The notes under the pieces are model-generated. The model worked only from the letters and a program-made list of their open reading frames with translations. It was not told the origin of the DNA and made no database searches. A stretch of DNA of 64,000 bases. It comes from Adiantum capillus-veneris (taxonomy: Eukaryota > Streptophyta > Polypodiopsida > Polypodiales > Pteridaceae). The stretch spans positions 114,011,049 through 114,075,048 of the forward strand of contig CM043953.1 in assembly GCA_014529385.2 (NCBI GenBank). Reading direction: 5' to 3'. The position numbers were made by a program, and so were the translations under genes. Shown here piece after piece: positions 47,326 to 57,850 of the stretch; within the stretch, counting starts at the first letter, position 1; every line of letters begins with the position of its first letter.

Positions 47326-48100
47326 AAAGAGACATGTCAAAGAGAGAGAAATTGTTGAGGCCTATCTTACGAGTAAACCCTAAAGCTGCTGCTATTGCAA
47401 CCCTAACTGAGCTGTTGTTGCAACCATCTCGACCTCGTTTGTTGTTGGTGTCTTACGAGCAAACCCTAAAGATGTTGTTATCCCAACCCTAAGTGAGAGA
47501 GAGTGAGTGCCACATCTCAAAATCACTATTGTACATGCTTTTCCATCATCAATAAAATTGAGATTTGGTGCTTCAAAGGCATGATTTAGGTTTCAAATCT
47601 TCCATCATCCACTTGTGCAATGAGGTTTGGTGAATTTAAGGTGATTTGTATCTTTAAAGTTGTGTCACTTGAGCTTTTATTTTTAAGTGTTTAGTGTGTT
47701 TCATTGCCTAGTTCTTGTCCATTTTAAGAGGGTATTGTGATGAGAGGTTTTCCACAACCCTAACACAATGTGTGTGTGATGGAAATGCATTGGTTTAGTT
47801 TCATGCAAGCTTCATGATAGCGTCATAACAAAGAACATCACTTTAAATGTTGAAAATCAAATATTGAACAAGTTCCATTCCTTTCTCTCTCCCCTTTGTT
47901 GTACATCCTTCTTGCTCTGCTTGATGTGTGTGTGTTTCCATAAGATTATTTGTGTGTGTTATGTTGTGCCTCTTATGGGCCGTGAGAGGAAACTCTCTTG
48001 CATCATTTTTTGCATCTATAACTTGGTGGTGTCCATTTTTTTGTTTTGGTTTGGTTGTGCATTTGTTGTTGTTTGTTATTGAGTAGCACAAGAGCCATGA
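46641..48100. other. No gene seen; pyrimidine repeats and (GA)n
   Basis: 46830-46950 is a decayed repeat of CTCCTTCTTTTCTAAAAATA-like units (about 25-28 bp, four to five copies). A (GA)n tract lies at 47265-47325. Two short ACCCTAAAG phrases recur near 47380 and 47465. No coding region is supported. Confidence 0.4.
47265..47325. repeat. (GA)n microsatellite
   Basis: About 30 GA units with one interruption (GAGGAGAG) near the right end. Confidence 0.95.
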
Positions 48101-48107
48101 GGAGTGT

Positions 48108-48753
48108 TTAGAGGTCTCTTCTCTTGTCGACCTCCTTAGACCGCCTCAATAGCAGATTGTTTTTCTCCACTAAGTCTTCAATGTCTTGCACTTCCGCATG
48201 GTAGGCTACTTTGAGCATTGCTTTCCAATCATAAGCCACAAAATACTCTACAAAGCTAGAGTGTGAATCATTCCAAGCATCTTTGTTGCTACTTTCAGAT
48301 CCACTACTAGTAGAACCTATCAAATCTTCATTGTATGAATCACAAGTTCTTCATTAACAATTGACTTCATGCATACCTCTTGGTCGAACCTTGGAATTTT
48401 CATTTTGAAATTTGTGGTAAAACATGCTCAGACCATCGACCATGATTGCCTATTGGTAGCCTTCAAATATTGATTCAATCCTTTGCTTTTTCCTGCGTCA
48501 CATGTGACAAACTCTTCATCTTGGCTTCATTGGTCAGCCTCTTTAACGACATCATATACAGCTCCAAATTTGATATTAAATCTTTTGCATCTTCCTCACC
48601 AGTAAAAACTAGCGAACCGCAATCCAGAATCATCTTCAATTGCAAAGACCTTACGAAGGAGAAATTAGTGGGCTCCATAGTGGAGGTACCATAAGATAGA
48701 GAGGAGGAATGAGGAACACGCCGAGATGCCCCTATATAGCTTAGGGTATTCAC
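48108..48753 (-). pseudogene. Decayed retroelement gag fragment
   Basis: Minus-strand segments 48753-48475 and 48323-48108 read like retrotransposon gag. The first has VFTGEEDAKDLISNLELYM followed by NEAKMKSLSHVTQEKAKD, the pattern of the gag capsid helices (an FxG-x-EDxxxFxxxLE start and an AKDW-type end). The second is Ser-rich then charged (VEKNNLLLRRSKEVDKRRD). The intervening sequence reads in other frames. No zinc knuckle was found. It cannot be assigned to a particular lineage. Confidence 0.5.
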
Positions 48754-50499
48754 AACACCCCTATCCCCTAGTAATCAAACACACATAGAAGTACAATCTC
48801 CAAATCTCTACTGCATATACCCACATCCAAGTATCCCAGACTTGAGCCCAGACTACACACACTCGGCTACAAACTCAACCTACAAATCATTTCATGAAGG
48901 CAACAATTTCTACCTCTTCAGAGGACACTCTTCCACAAATATGCCACTCAATATCAAACGACATCCACAAACACTTTCAAGAAGTTTGTCATATACAAGT
49001 TCTCCCATAAGCTTCCTCCTCTTTTCACACATTGCATCCACATAGGAAACATTTACATACCCGACACACAGGTAGACATAAGAGAAAGAGAGAGATGGAG
49101 AACTTTTAAGCAAACCCCAAGAATATGGCTATGTTGATTTGACTCACAACAATTAGAGTTTTACAATAATGGACTACAATTTAAAAAACCCTTCTTAGCT
49201 TCCTCTTGAGATTTTGTCCTTCTTGCCCTTTTCTCTAGTGCCAACAACACTTTTTCTCCTTTGTTATTGTTTGCCCTTCATAGACATGACAACCCCTTTC
49301 TTCGTTATCAGCCACCCCACCCTCAACCATTTTGTTTCTCTTGTAGTTCATGGTCTTGGATAGCCTCTCTTCTTTGCGCTCCCCGGGGTGCTCCCCCTTC
49401 AGCATTACCTTATTTCCCCTTGTTTCCTTGATTGCTTTTTGGACTCCTCTACTCATGATGTCCTTCCCCTCCCTTCCATCTCTATAGTTGAATTCTAATT
49501 GATGGCCACCACCTGTATTCTGTCAGGCCTTAACCAACTCCTTTCTCTTTACATGCTATGGCAGCCCATCAACTCCCCTTGATGGCCCTCCTATAGCAAG
49601 TAGCCCCCCTCCTTCTCTTCCTTTCTTTGGTGCTCCCCTTTTCCTCTCTCGGTTGCCTCCTATAGAAAGGCCTTACCCCTCAGCATGTAGTGCAACCCCC
49701 TTCTTGAAGTCACCCTCCCTATAGTAGCACTCTCCTCATGGTTCATGTAGGGCTCTTTTTTTTCCCCTTTTGAGTCTCCCTTTCTTTTTTTGGCCCCCCT
49801 CCTTTGTATGCCATGTAGGTCTCTTCCCTTCATCCATGTTAACCTTTTTTGTTTTCCCATGAAAACTCAACCTTTCTTGAGCTATGCAAGTAGCCATAGG
49901 AGATGTCACATGGCCGGCTTTCTATCTGCAACTCTCCATGCCATAGAATCATCAAAACTTTTGTTACCTATGCCAAGGCCTCATGGCCACCAGTGAGCAT
50001 AGGCCACTCCACAATAATAGTGCATGGATGAAAAGGATCTCGTCAGCCATGATTGTCACAATAGTCTTTAGTTTGGAGCTCGATATGGTATTCAATTGAT
50101 AAACGGTAAAACATCTACCTTCAACTGGATAAAAATTTAAAAAATGTTGATCTTGACCACCACCCATAGCACCCAAAGACCTGTATCATATGCATAACCC
50201 ACAAATTCCTGAGAGATATCGAAGCAACTTTAACCTACCATATCTTCTTGCCAGAAGCTCGGAAGGACATGTTGTAAAGACATGCATATAAATCTGATCA
50301 AGGCCTTCAAAATGAAACATAAAATCTGAAAATTTCCAGCCTTGAAGCGTCTAACTTCGTGTGCACAAAAAGCACCAAACCTGGCCAAAAAACCACCAAT
50401 CCCTTTTGCATACATATCTTCAATGCACTTTCCCTCCATCGCATACCACAATAGCCAATACACCCCATGATCCCTTTGCATGTGCATAAATGTTTGTAC
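48754..50499. other. No gene seen
   Basis: Pyrimidine-rich plus strand between 49200 and 49860, with short spurious frames. No motif supported on either strand. Confidence 0.35.
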
Positions 50500-50905
50500 C
50501 TAGGACTTTCCTATGTCGACCATCTTTGGCTACACCACCATTATGGATGTGTTTGGAAATAATAATAGATAGGGGTGAGTTGGATGCCGACAAAGCCCGG
50601 GAATTTTTCTATAGATTGGGCATTAAACTTGCTATCATTACTACTTACAATCTTGAAGGTTATGGAAAATCAAAGCGTGGGTATCTTCCTACCATTAAAG
50701 CTTTGGCTAAGGCTTGCAAAGGTAGACTTCGAGAGTGACCTAGTTTATTGCCTTATGCTTTATGGGCTGATCATACAACTCATAGTTCAATTATTGTTTA
50801 TATGCCTTTTGTGTTGTTGTATGTCAAGAAACTATAATTCCAATTGAGGATGTCAAACCCTCTAGCTTGGGGATAACATATCAATAATGGGAGATCTATT
50901 CAAGG
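50500..50905 (+). pseudogene. Ty3/gypsy integrase core fragment
   Basis: Frame 50490-50738 reads EIIIDRGELDADKAREFF (second catalytic Asp), RLGIKLAIITTYNLEGYGKSKRG and IKALAKACKGRL. A stop is followed by LPYALWADHTTHSS, MPFVLLY and a tail to about 50905. This is the D-to-E half of a retroviral-type integrase. The expected Glu of the DDE triad (normally in an NGKSER-like motif) is Lys here. There is no upstream HHCC region and no downstream LTR. It is a dead fragment. Confidence 0.75.
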
Positions 50906-51096
50906 AGTGTCTTAACTTAGACACATAGAACACTTATCCTATGTAGTGTGATATTTGTCCTTCTCATTAGTAGGCATGAGTTCCTTTCTCAATAATGTGA
51001 GATCTATTCAAGGAGTGTCTTAACTTAGACACATAGAACACTTATCCCATGTAGTGCAATATTTTTCCTTCTCATTAGTAGGTAGGAATTCCTTTC
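50881..51096. repeat. 108-bp imperfect tandem duplication
   Basis: TCAATAATG at 50881 and 50989 begins two adjacent units with about 93% identity by eye. It starts within the end of the integrase fragment. Confidence 0.9.
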
Positions 51097-51551
51097 TCAA
51101 AGGCAAGCCATGTTTGCAGTGTAATGCCCTTCTCTTTGAGCGACATCCATGTTGTGGGGGGTAAGCCTTTAGCTTACACCCTATATATGATATATCCCTA
51201 AAGCCAAGTACACTAGCATGAACATGCAACCTCCTACACAGAGTTTCGTAACACATGCTTCTTATGCTATACACACATGCTACTTATTATTGCCACATGA
51301 TACATGTTGTAGCCCACTTGTTGCTTGCCTTGTAGCTTTTGTGGTGCATATCCCTCTCACCTTTATTTCCACCTTCCATTTTGAGCCTTTATAAGGACAT
51401 TATTCTAAAAGTGTAATTCCCTTTCATTCTAATCAAGCAAGTTCATTTCAATGCATTGAGTACACTATCTCTAGTTTACTCACTCATTATTTCTATGGTG
51501 CTCATACAATCATGAATACCATAGTAGTCTATCCACCATAGAACTTACACC

Positions 51552-51563
51552 TGGTATTAGAGC
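51552..51563 (+). promoter_or_regulatory. Orphan primer-binding-like site
   Basis: TGGTATTAGAGC, one mismatch from the tRNA-iMet site TGGTATCAGAGC, preceded by ATAGAACTTACA with an LTR-like CA end. A TTTATAAGG at about 51391 could be the LTR TATA box. No copia gag follows, so this may be an LTR fragment. Confidence 0.35.
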
Positions 51564-52944
51564 TAACATGTAACTAGTATCTCCTAATTACACTAATTAG
51601 ATCCTATGCTAAACTTAGTGCTCTCTTTCTTCAAGCACTAGGTTGAATCATAACGTGTCTATATGGTCACTATCCTTGCCAATAACTAGCAATAATTGGA
51701 TTGAGCATTAGGTTGTGTGTGTGTTTTTCATTAGAATTGCTTGATTGATTTTGAATTGGTCTTTGATTTTCTCACTTTCTCCAAGCCAAGTTACCTTTCT
51801 TGAGGACATGTGTTGGACATTGGCATGTATGTGTGTGCATAGAGGTTTTCATGACGGTTCAAACCATCTAATGGATGTCGAACAATGGGTGATCTTATAT
51901 TATTGTTGCATTGGTCATCGTAATCCCAAGGAAGAAACCTGTTACTTGAATGTGTATTTGCATTTTGAAATAGTCATGGATCTACAAGTGATAGAAGCTG
52001 GGTTCAATTCACCACAAAGGTAGCATTTCCAGTATGAACCAAGGTTGATCATCCGATGTGCCAATGATTTGAGACTTTCTAGCAAGTGTTGCAGATCCTG
52101 AAGGTAATGGTAGCAACTTTGCAAAACCCAATAAGGTATACTTGTCTGAGACAAATAGATTCCAAGCCAATTGAGGTAGGAAGAACCCCTAATGAAGGCT
52201 GACAAGAAAGTAGCAAGGGAGTTATGATGCGTGTGTGTGTGTGATTTGAAAACCAAGAGAAAACAACTTAATTTGTTATTCATAGAAAACTTGATACATA
52301 TGAGAGGATGAAACGCGTGGCGATGGATCTTCAATGGAACAAGGTTGAAGTTTGTACCTGCCACCATCCAACAAGATAGATGTATTAGGACATGCTCTGA
52401 CATTGTGGGAAGACAGGTATGGAGCCACTTCATCTACTTGTGATTGCTATCAATCCCAGAAAACCCCCCTCGCACACTCAAGTGTAAATACATTGATGCT
52501 TATTTACGATAGTGTACATCTTTCTTGGTACCTCGACGGGCTAAATATGTAGTCCTAGATGAAGGCATTTTTCTTGTACTTTGACTAGATATGAAAGAAA
52601 TTATCTCTTGCTTGGCACCTTCAAATGTCATTTTCTCGTTTTGATAGCTGCTAGCTTAGCCGAGTCTGTGTAGACACACATCCTAGTTGTGCATCTGTAA
52701 GTGATATCCCTAGTTATAGCTTTTTCCTGAAACACACATCTATTCATGAGATATTGGCGATGATGTAAGGTTTTAGGTTAAGGTAACATTTAGATAAGCT
52801 ATTTATTACAATCATTTCAAGCAAAGTTAAAGTACTTGTAAGTATATCCAAAGCACTTGTTGTCATACATGGTAATGATGCACTTTTCTACATCTCTTAC
52901 TCTGCAAGTAAACAGATAGTATTTAACATACAAGATCTTGTTCC
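51564..52944. other. No gene seen
   Basis: Frames at 51745-52023 (plus) and 52433-51942 (minus) overlap each other and show no motif. Nothing else is supported. Confidence 0.35.
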
Positions 52945-53369
52945 CTATGTAGAAGGGAGATTATTGGTAAGACCAATCCTTCTAAGTGCACCCCTTAATG
53001 GTGCTAATGATCCAAAACATGGAACATTTACTACATCTTTCAAAATTTCACCAGCATTTTGCTTATCTAACCAATAATACAAAAAAACTAGTAAATACAC
53101 TCTTAATACAAGCAACCAATGTTGTCTTTCTGCATACGCTGCTAAAGAACAAAAGCCAGTAAAAACAATTTTTCCTAGCATTCCATTCATTTGACTAATG
53201 CTTTTTCAAAAACACCACAATAATCCTTAAGTGTTATTTTAAAAAAACTGCCAGCATCCTGATCGTTGTTCAAATGTATTTTCAAAACGCCAAAAAGAAC
53301 ATATTCGCAAAAAATGCAATCAGTTGATAGATGGTTATTCGAGCAATCCTTCTCAGTACATCCCATCAT
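52945..53369 (-). CDS. Two unidentified adjacent small ORFs
   Basis: Minus-strand frames 53369-53187 (60 codons) and 53190-52945 (81 codons) overlap by 4 bp. The second is hydrophobic in its first half (LVLRVYLLVFLYYWL could be a membrane segment), then KQNAGEILKDVVNVPCFGS and LRRIGLTNN. The first has DQDAGSFFKITLKDYCGVF, loosely resembling the KQNAGEILKDVVN block, so there may be an old duplication. No family recognised. They may be exon or transposon fragments. Confidence 0.2.
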
Positions 53370-54042
53370 TCAGCTCAAAATATGTTGGTTAGGTGTCCAT
53401 TACGAATTGGTAACCTTAGCTCAGTAGGTGGTAATAATCCCCCAAAAAAACTAAAAATTTCAGGGAGGATAGAATAGATATGAGAACCATTCAAATATTT
53501 AGTATTACCAAAGTAAATAGTCAAGAGATTAGGCACCCAAATATCTATGTCAAGGGTTAAAATTTTTTTGGCAATATTTTGATTGTAAAATCAACCAATT
53601 TCCAAAATAATTAGTATAATTATTTCAATTTTATTGTATTTTACTTGAACCAAAATTGCATTCAATCATTTTGACTATGGTCATCATTCATCAGCTTATT
53701 TCTTATAAGCATATAATGGTAATGGAATGTTCCTGACTTTTAAAAAAATTTAATGTACAGTGCATGATACATTCATATAGTTTATTGCAAAATCAATCAT
53801 TAGGTCTCCCTAATCTCAAAAAAAATAAAAGTCTTTCAAAATATATTAAGTGCATAAGTAAAGGGTGAGTTTAGGAAATTAAAAGATAGATGAAGGTGGA
53901 AAGTCAAAGGACATATAAAGGTGGAAAGTCTAAGGACCTTTTGTGTCCATATAAAGAAGTGGACTATTTCACATTGGTATATTTGTGTTGCTCTTCTCCT
54001 TTATTTTCCTTTTAGTGTTCTCTCCTCATTAAAATGTCCTTG

Positions 54043-54043
<1 letters not shown>
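53370..54043. other. AT-rich, no gene seen
   Basis: Strongly AT-rich with no open frame worth reporting. Confidence 0.4.

Positions 54044-54085
<42 letters not shown>
54044..54085. repeat. (CT)n microsatellite
   Basis: About 21 CT units. Confidence 0.95.
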
Positions 54086-54088
<3 letters not shown>

Positions 54089-54446
54089 GTTGTACCCATC
54101 CTTCTCACATCCAACTGATCCTATTGCAAATCTACGTGCTTCGTCATTGCCCGTTGCTACGTGCTATAGACTAGCGCATCGTTTTTGTTGTTGTTGAGGG
54201 AATCATTATGAATAGTAATCGAGAACAAAATGCTGACAACTCGTCCTAAATAAAAACCAAAGAGAATCTTATAGTTTAGTGTATTAAACCAATTATCCCA
54301 ATAGGCATGAATGCCTACCTAAGTATTCACATTTGTCGTCGTCGTCCAAAAACGTAAGTGACACCAGAGGAGATTCCTTTGTAGGTTAATGCTTCCAATG
54401 CTTGCAGCCGTCAATAAATAATGCTTCTTGATATCCTAATGTATGT

Positions 54447-54692
<246 letters not shown>

Positions 54693-54737
54693 CAAGCTAT
54701 GAGGTGTGTGGAGATGGAGGTGATCATCGAATACCGT

Positions 54738-55682
54738 TGTCAGGAGTTTTTTGGAGCAAGGGATTGCGCATATGTACATATACATGCATGGTGCATCAAA
54801 TAAAGGATTGCCCATTTTCTAGAGCCAGGTGGTTACGTGGGGCCCACATGTGTACAGGTAGGACAGCATGTACATAGTGCATCGATTTTCACTATCACCA
54901 GTACCAGTATGTTTTTTCTACAATAATGAGGAGTTTATAGCGCGTAAAACTTCTCGAGGAAGCTATCCGCGGGCCGACGACGTGAGGTCAGCAGGTGCGT
55001 CAGATGGCATCTAGTGGCGTCAGGAGGGCGAATGAGGTCAATATTTGCACGCGGATGAGGACGGACACAACGTGGGTGTTTTCTTGTGAGAGTTATACAG
55101 AAAGTTCATCATTAGGACCACTTTTTGGGGCCACTTCACGTGGTGGCGAGATGCATTATTGGAAAAAAGCTGAGTGCCAGGTGTGCGAATGATGCAAAAA
55201 GGTGACAACTATGCACTGCGAGGTCAGTTTTTGGCCTGTTCGGGGTCCGTTTGAGGTCATCTAAAAGGCCAAGGGTGCCCAACTAATAAATCTAAGTGTG
55301 GGAACTGAAAAAACAGAGAGAATACCAGAAAAAACGTGGAGAAGAGAGGAGGAACATCCGCAGCTGTGTTTTTGCTCATTTTGGAGCCTGTTTTGGCCGT
55401 AAACTGCTCATCCGAGGTCGGATTTGAGCACTTTGACATTGTAGACTGAGGTTTTGGGCCGTTCCGGACGCGATGGCGCTATCCATTTTGCCAAATTCCT
55501 CACTCTTTTCCTGCTGTTTTTCTGTGTAAGTTTCTCCTATGAGCGAAGTTTCTGCTCCAGTTTGTGATTGTATCTGGTATCTTTTACCCATATTGTGTGA
55601 GCTGTTTGCCCCATTGGTGTTGGCCCAAGCTCATTTGTATCTAAACATCAGAAATTCTCCTCTTTTGAGCTGAGTTTTTTGG

Positions 55683-55728
<46 letters not shown>

Positions 55729-55908
55729 AGTGGGCTAGTGGATAGTCTCTCTCCTCTCACTCCAGAGGTGTGTTCCCTGTCTCGGCCAGGTGTGTTGTCT
55801 AAGCCGAGTGGTGCCCCATAGTGTGTGTGTGTGTGTGTGTGTGTATCTTCCCAAGAGTGTGTGTCGGGTCGTTATAGAGGCGCTGTGTGTGTTTTCATCC
55901 CGCTCACA
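54738..55908 (+). repeat. 5' LTR
   Basis: TGTCAGGAGTTTTTTGGAGC to CCCGCTCACA. It contains two GT microsatellites (55684-55730 and 55820-55844), and length differences from the 3' LTR come mainly from these. Drives transcription of the element; the exact start site was not determined. Confidence 0.96.
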
Positions 55909-55914
55909 TTCTTT

Positions 55915-55932
55915 TGGCGCCCCCACGGAGGA
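55915..55932 (+). promoter_or_regulatory. Primer-binding site
   Basis: TGGCGCCCCCACGGAGGA, six bases after the LTR end. The first seven bases (TGGCGCC) match the opening of the tRNA-Asp type site used by Athila/Tat elements. The rest does not clearly fit, so the tRNA is unassigned. Confidence 0.6.
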
Positions 55933-56969
55933 TCTTCTTCGAGTACCTTCTGCTTCGAGCTTCAAGCTTCGAGATTCGGGATTACAGATTGCAGGTTGCA
56001 GATTACAGGTTACAGGGACAGGTACAGGTACAGGTGATTCACACAGGTACAGGTAGCTGGAGAACAGTGATATACTAGCAGTGATGTCACTTGCAGTTGT
56101 TGTGGGAATGCATCACTTGGCGCCTATTTGAGCGCATTGTCTGCTGGATTGTACGTTACTTGTGGAAACTGCCATTGTACGCATTTGTGGAGCCATACTT
56201 GGTTGTATTTGGCAGTCCCAGCCATTTCTGAGACTTGGTCTGGAAGATAGTCATTTCTGAGACTTGACTATACGCAATTTGCATTAGCCTTCGTGTGAGG
56301 GTCGATAGCGTGAGGTTTTTATTGATCTGGGGGATTCTCAAATGTGGAGATCCTTTCGGTGATACAGGTAGCTGGAGCACCCTTTTTGTGACCTCGCCAT
56401 AGGCTATGTACTAGTGAGTCCTACTTGATGCTCGGGTTCTATTGTTGACAGTTTATGCATACATAGACAGTCTATATTTTGGGTTCCTACTGCTCTACTT
56501 CTGGGGAAACTCTGTCGAAATTTTCCCAAGTTATGATGGCTGGTTTTTTGGTATTTTGAGCCATTTATGCTGTTATGCTGCTGAAATTTTGGCAAAATCA
56601 GAGGTTGAGTCAGGTGTGCCTTCTTGGGAGCTTCATGGTTGGCTTTAATGGATGATCAAAATGGCCCTCAGTTCACTCCTTTTCATTTAACTCAAAGAAT
56701 TCAGATTAATGTTCATGTGTCCAGGAAGATCTTTTTCCAGCAGCGCATAGTCTTTATGTTTGGGCCAAGAAGATTGAGAGAGATCCTGGAATGTCATTTG
56801 CCTGTTTTCATTCCGATGATTAACTATGAAAATTCATTTGATGTGCATGTGTTTGTCCTTATCTAAAGCTGAGCTCCATTGAAGTTTCTGGGGGATTGGG
56901 TAGTGAAAAGTTTTGGGTTCTTGCACGTGTGTTCGAAGGGGTTCTCAAAGCATCATAATTTGGGTAGCC
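55933..56969 (+). other. Element leader with short ACAGGT repeats
   Basis: About 1.0 kb between PBS and the gag ATG. 55990-56065 holds six or seven ACAGGT or TACAGGT units in near tandem, and TACAGGTAGCTGGAG occurs at about 56049 and 56366. Short frames only. It may carry packaging signals or a small ORF, but nothing can be proved here. Confidence 0.5.
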
Positions 56970-57850
56970 ATGGCTTTCTCTTATCCGGAGTTTCATGGAA
57001 GAAGTGATGAAGATGTGGAAGAATTTTTGGAAAAGATGGAGATTGCCTGCATTAGCAACCAGATTCATGACCCTACGCAAATGTTACGCCTTCTCCAAAT
57101 TTGTTTGAAGAGTGATGCACGAGTTTGGTCTAAAGCATTTGAAGAGGAGTTGCGTGTGGCTGATCCACCTGTAAGGTTGAGTTGGGACAATCTACGACAT
57201 GGGTTGGAAGTGGAGTTTGTGAAGATAGAAGATCCTGACAAGGTGTGGCAAGAAGTACAGGCTTTGGTGCAAAAGGAAGGTGAGCCAGTAGATGCGTACA
57301 TACGTAAGTTTTCATTGGCATGGTAGCGAATGTGCAAGGCTTTAGCACCACAGGTACCCCCGCCTGACATGATGAAGAAGGACATGTTCTTGGCTGGTCT
57401 TTGGGAGAATATACGTTGGAGAGTGGAGCTAAAGAAGCCTAGGACATATGAGGATGCACTAGAGGTAGCAAGGAACAAAGAGTGGAAGCTGAGAAAAATG
57501 AGCCAGTTAGAGGTGGAGTCTTTGCCAATGAGGTCTGAATTTCAAGCTATAGAGTCTTTACAAGGGCGCATGTCAGGGGTTCATCATGAACCAGTAGTTC
57601 CTGTTACTACTCAGGTTATGCCAACAGTGGTCACTACAGCAATGCAAGATGATGGACTAAGGCAAGACATGAGGCAAATGGTAGATTTGATGAAGAATCT
57701 CAGCCTAAACATGCTAGGTCAAGTGGGAAATAATCGAGGTCGAGGGAGGTTTGCAAATCAGCAAGGAGGTGAAGAAAGGCCTAGAATGGTGTTGGACAAA
57801 GCAATGGTAGGTTTTGGAGGCAGACGCCCACATGTTATAATTGTGGAGAG
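56970..57850 (+). pseudogene. Gag of the dual-RNase-H element
   Basis: Capsid/nucleocapsid protein that forms the particle. The chosen start is ATG 56970 (MAFSYPEFHGRSDEDVEEFL), the usual opening of plant Ty3 gag. An in-frame ATG at 56913 lies in the leader. A capsid-like helical domain runs over the first 118 codons to TAG 57324-57326, and the same frame continues from 57327 with AGLWENIRWRVELKKPRTYE and an RGRGRF basic patch before the nucleocapsid. The CCHC knuckle (CYNCGELGHINPQC, 57833-57874) is read only in the next frame, which is that of pol, so a frame change of one base lies at about 57825-57832. The stop replaces a position where gag is normally coding. Confidence 0.88.

Noticed and set aside
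51942-52433. 163-codon minus-strand frame
   Set aside because: Composition of random frame, includes a His-Thr microsatellite part; overlaps other frames with no better claim.
55376-55591. 71-codon frame occurring in all three LTR copies (also at 17917-18132 and 62987-63202)
   Set aside because: It is preserved because the LTRs are similar; no coding signature, and it is antisense to the element. It was not counted as a gene.
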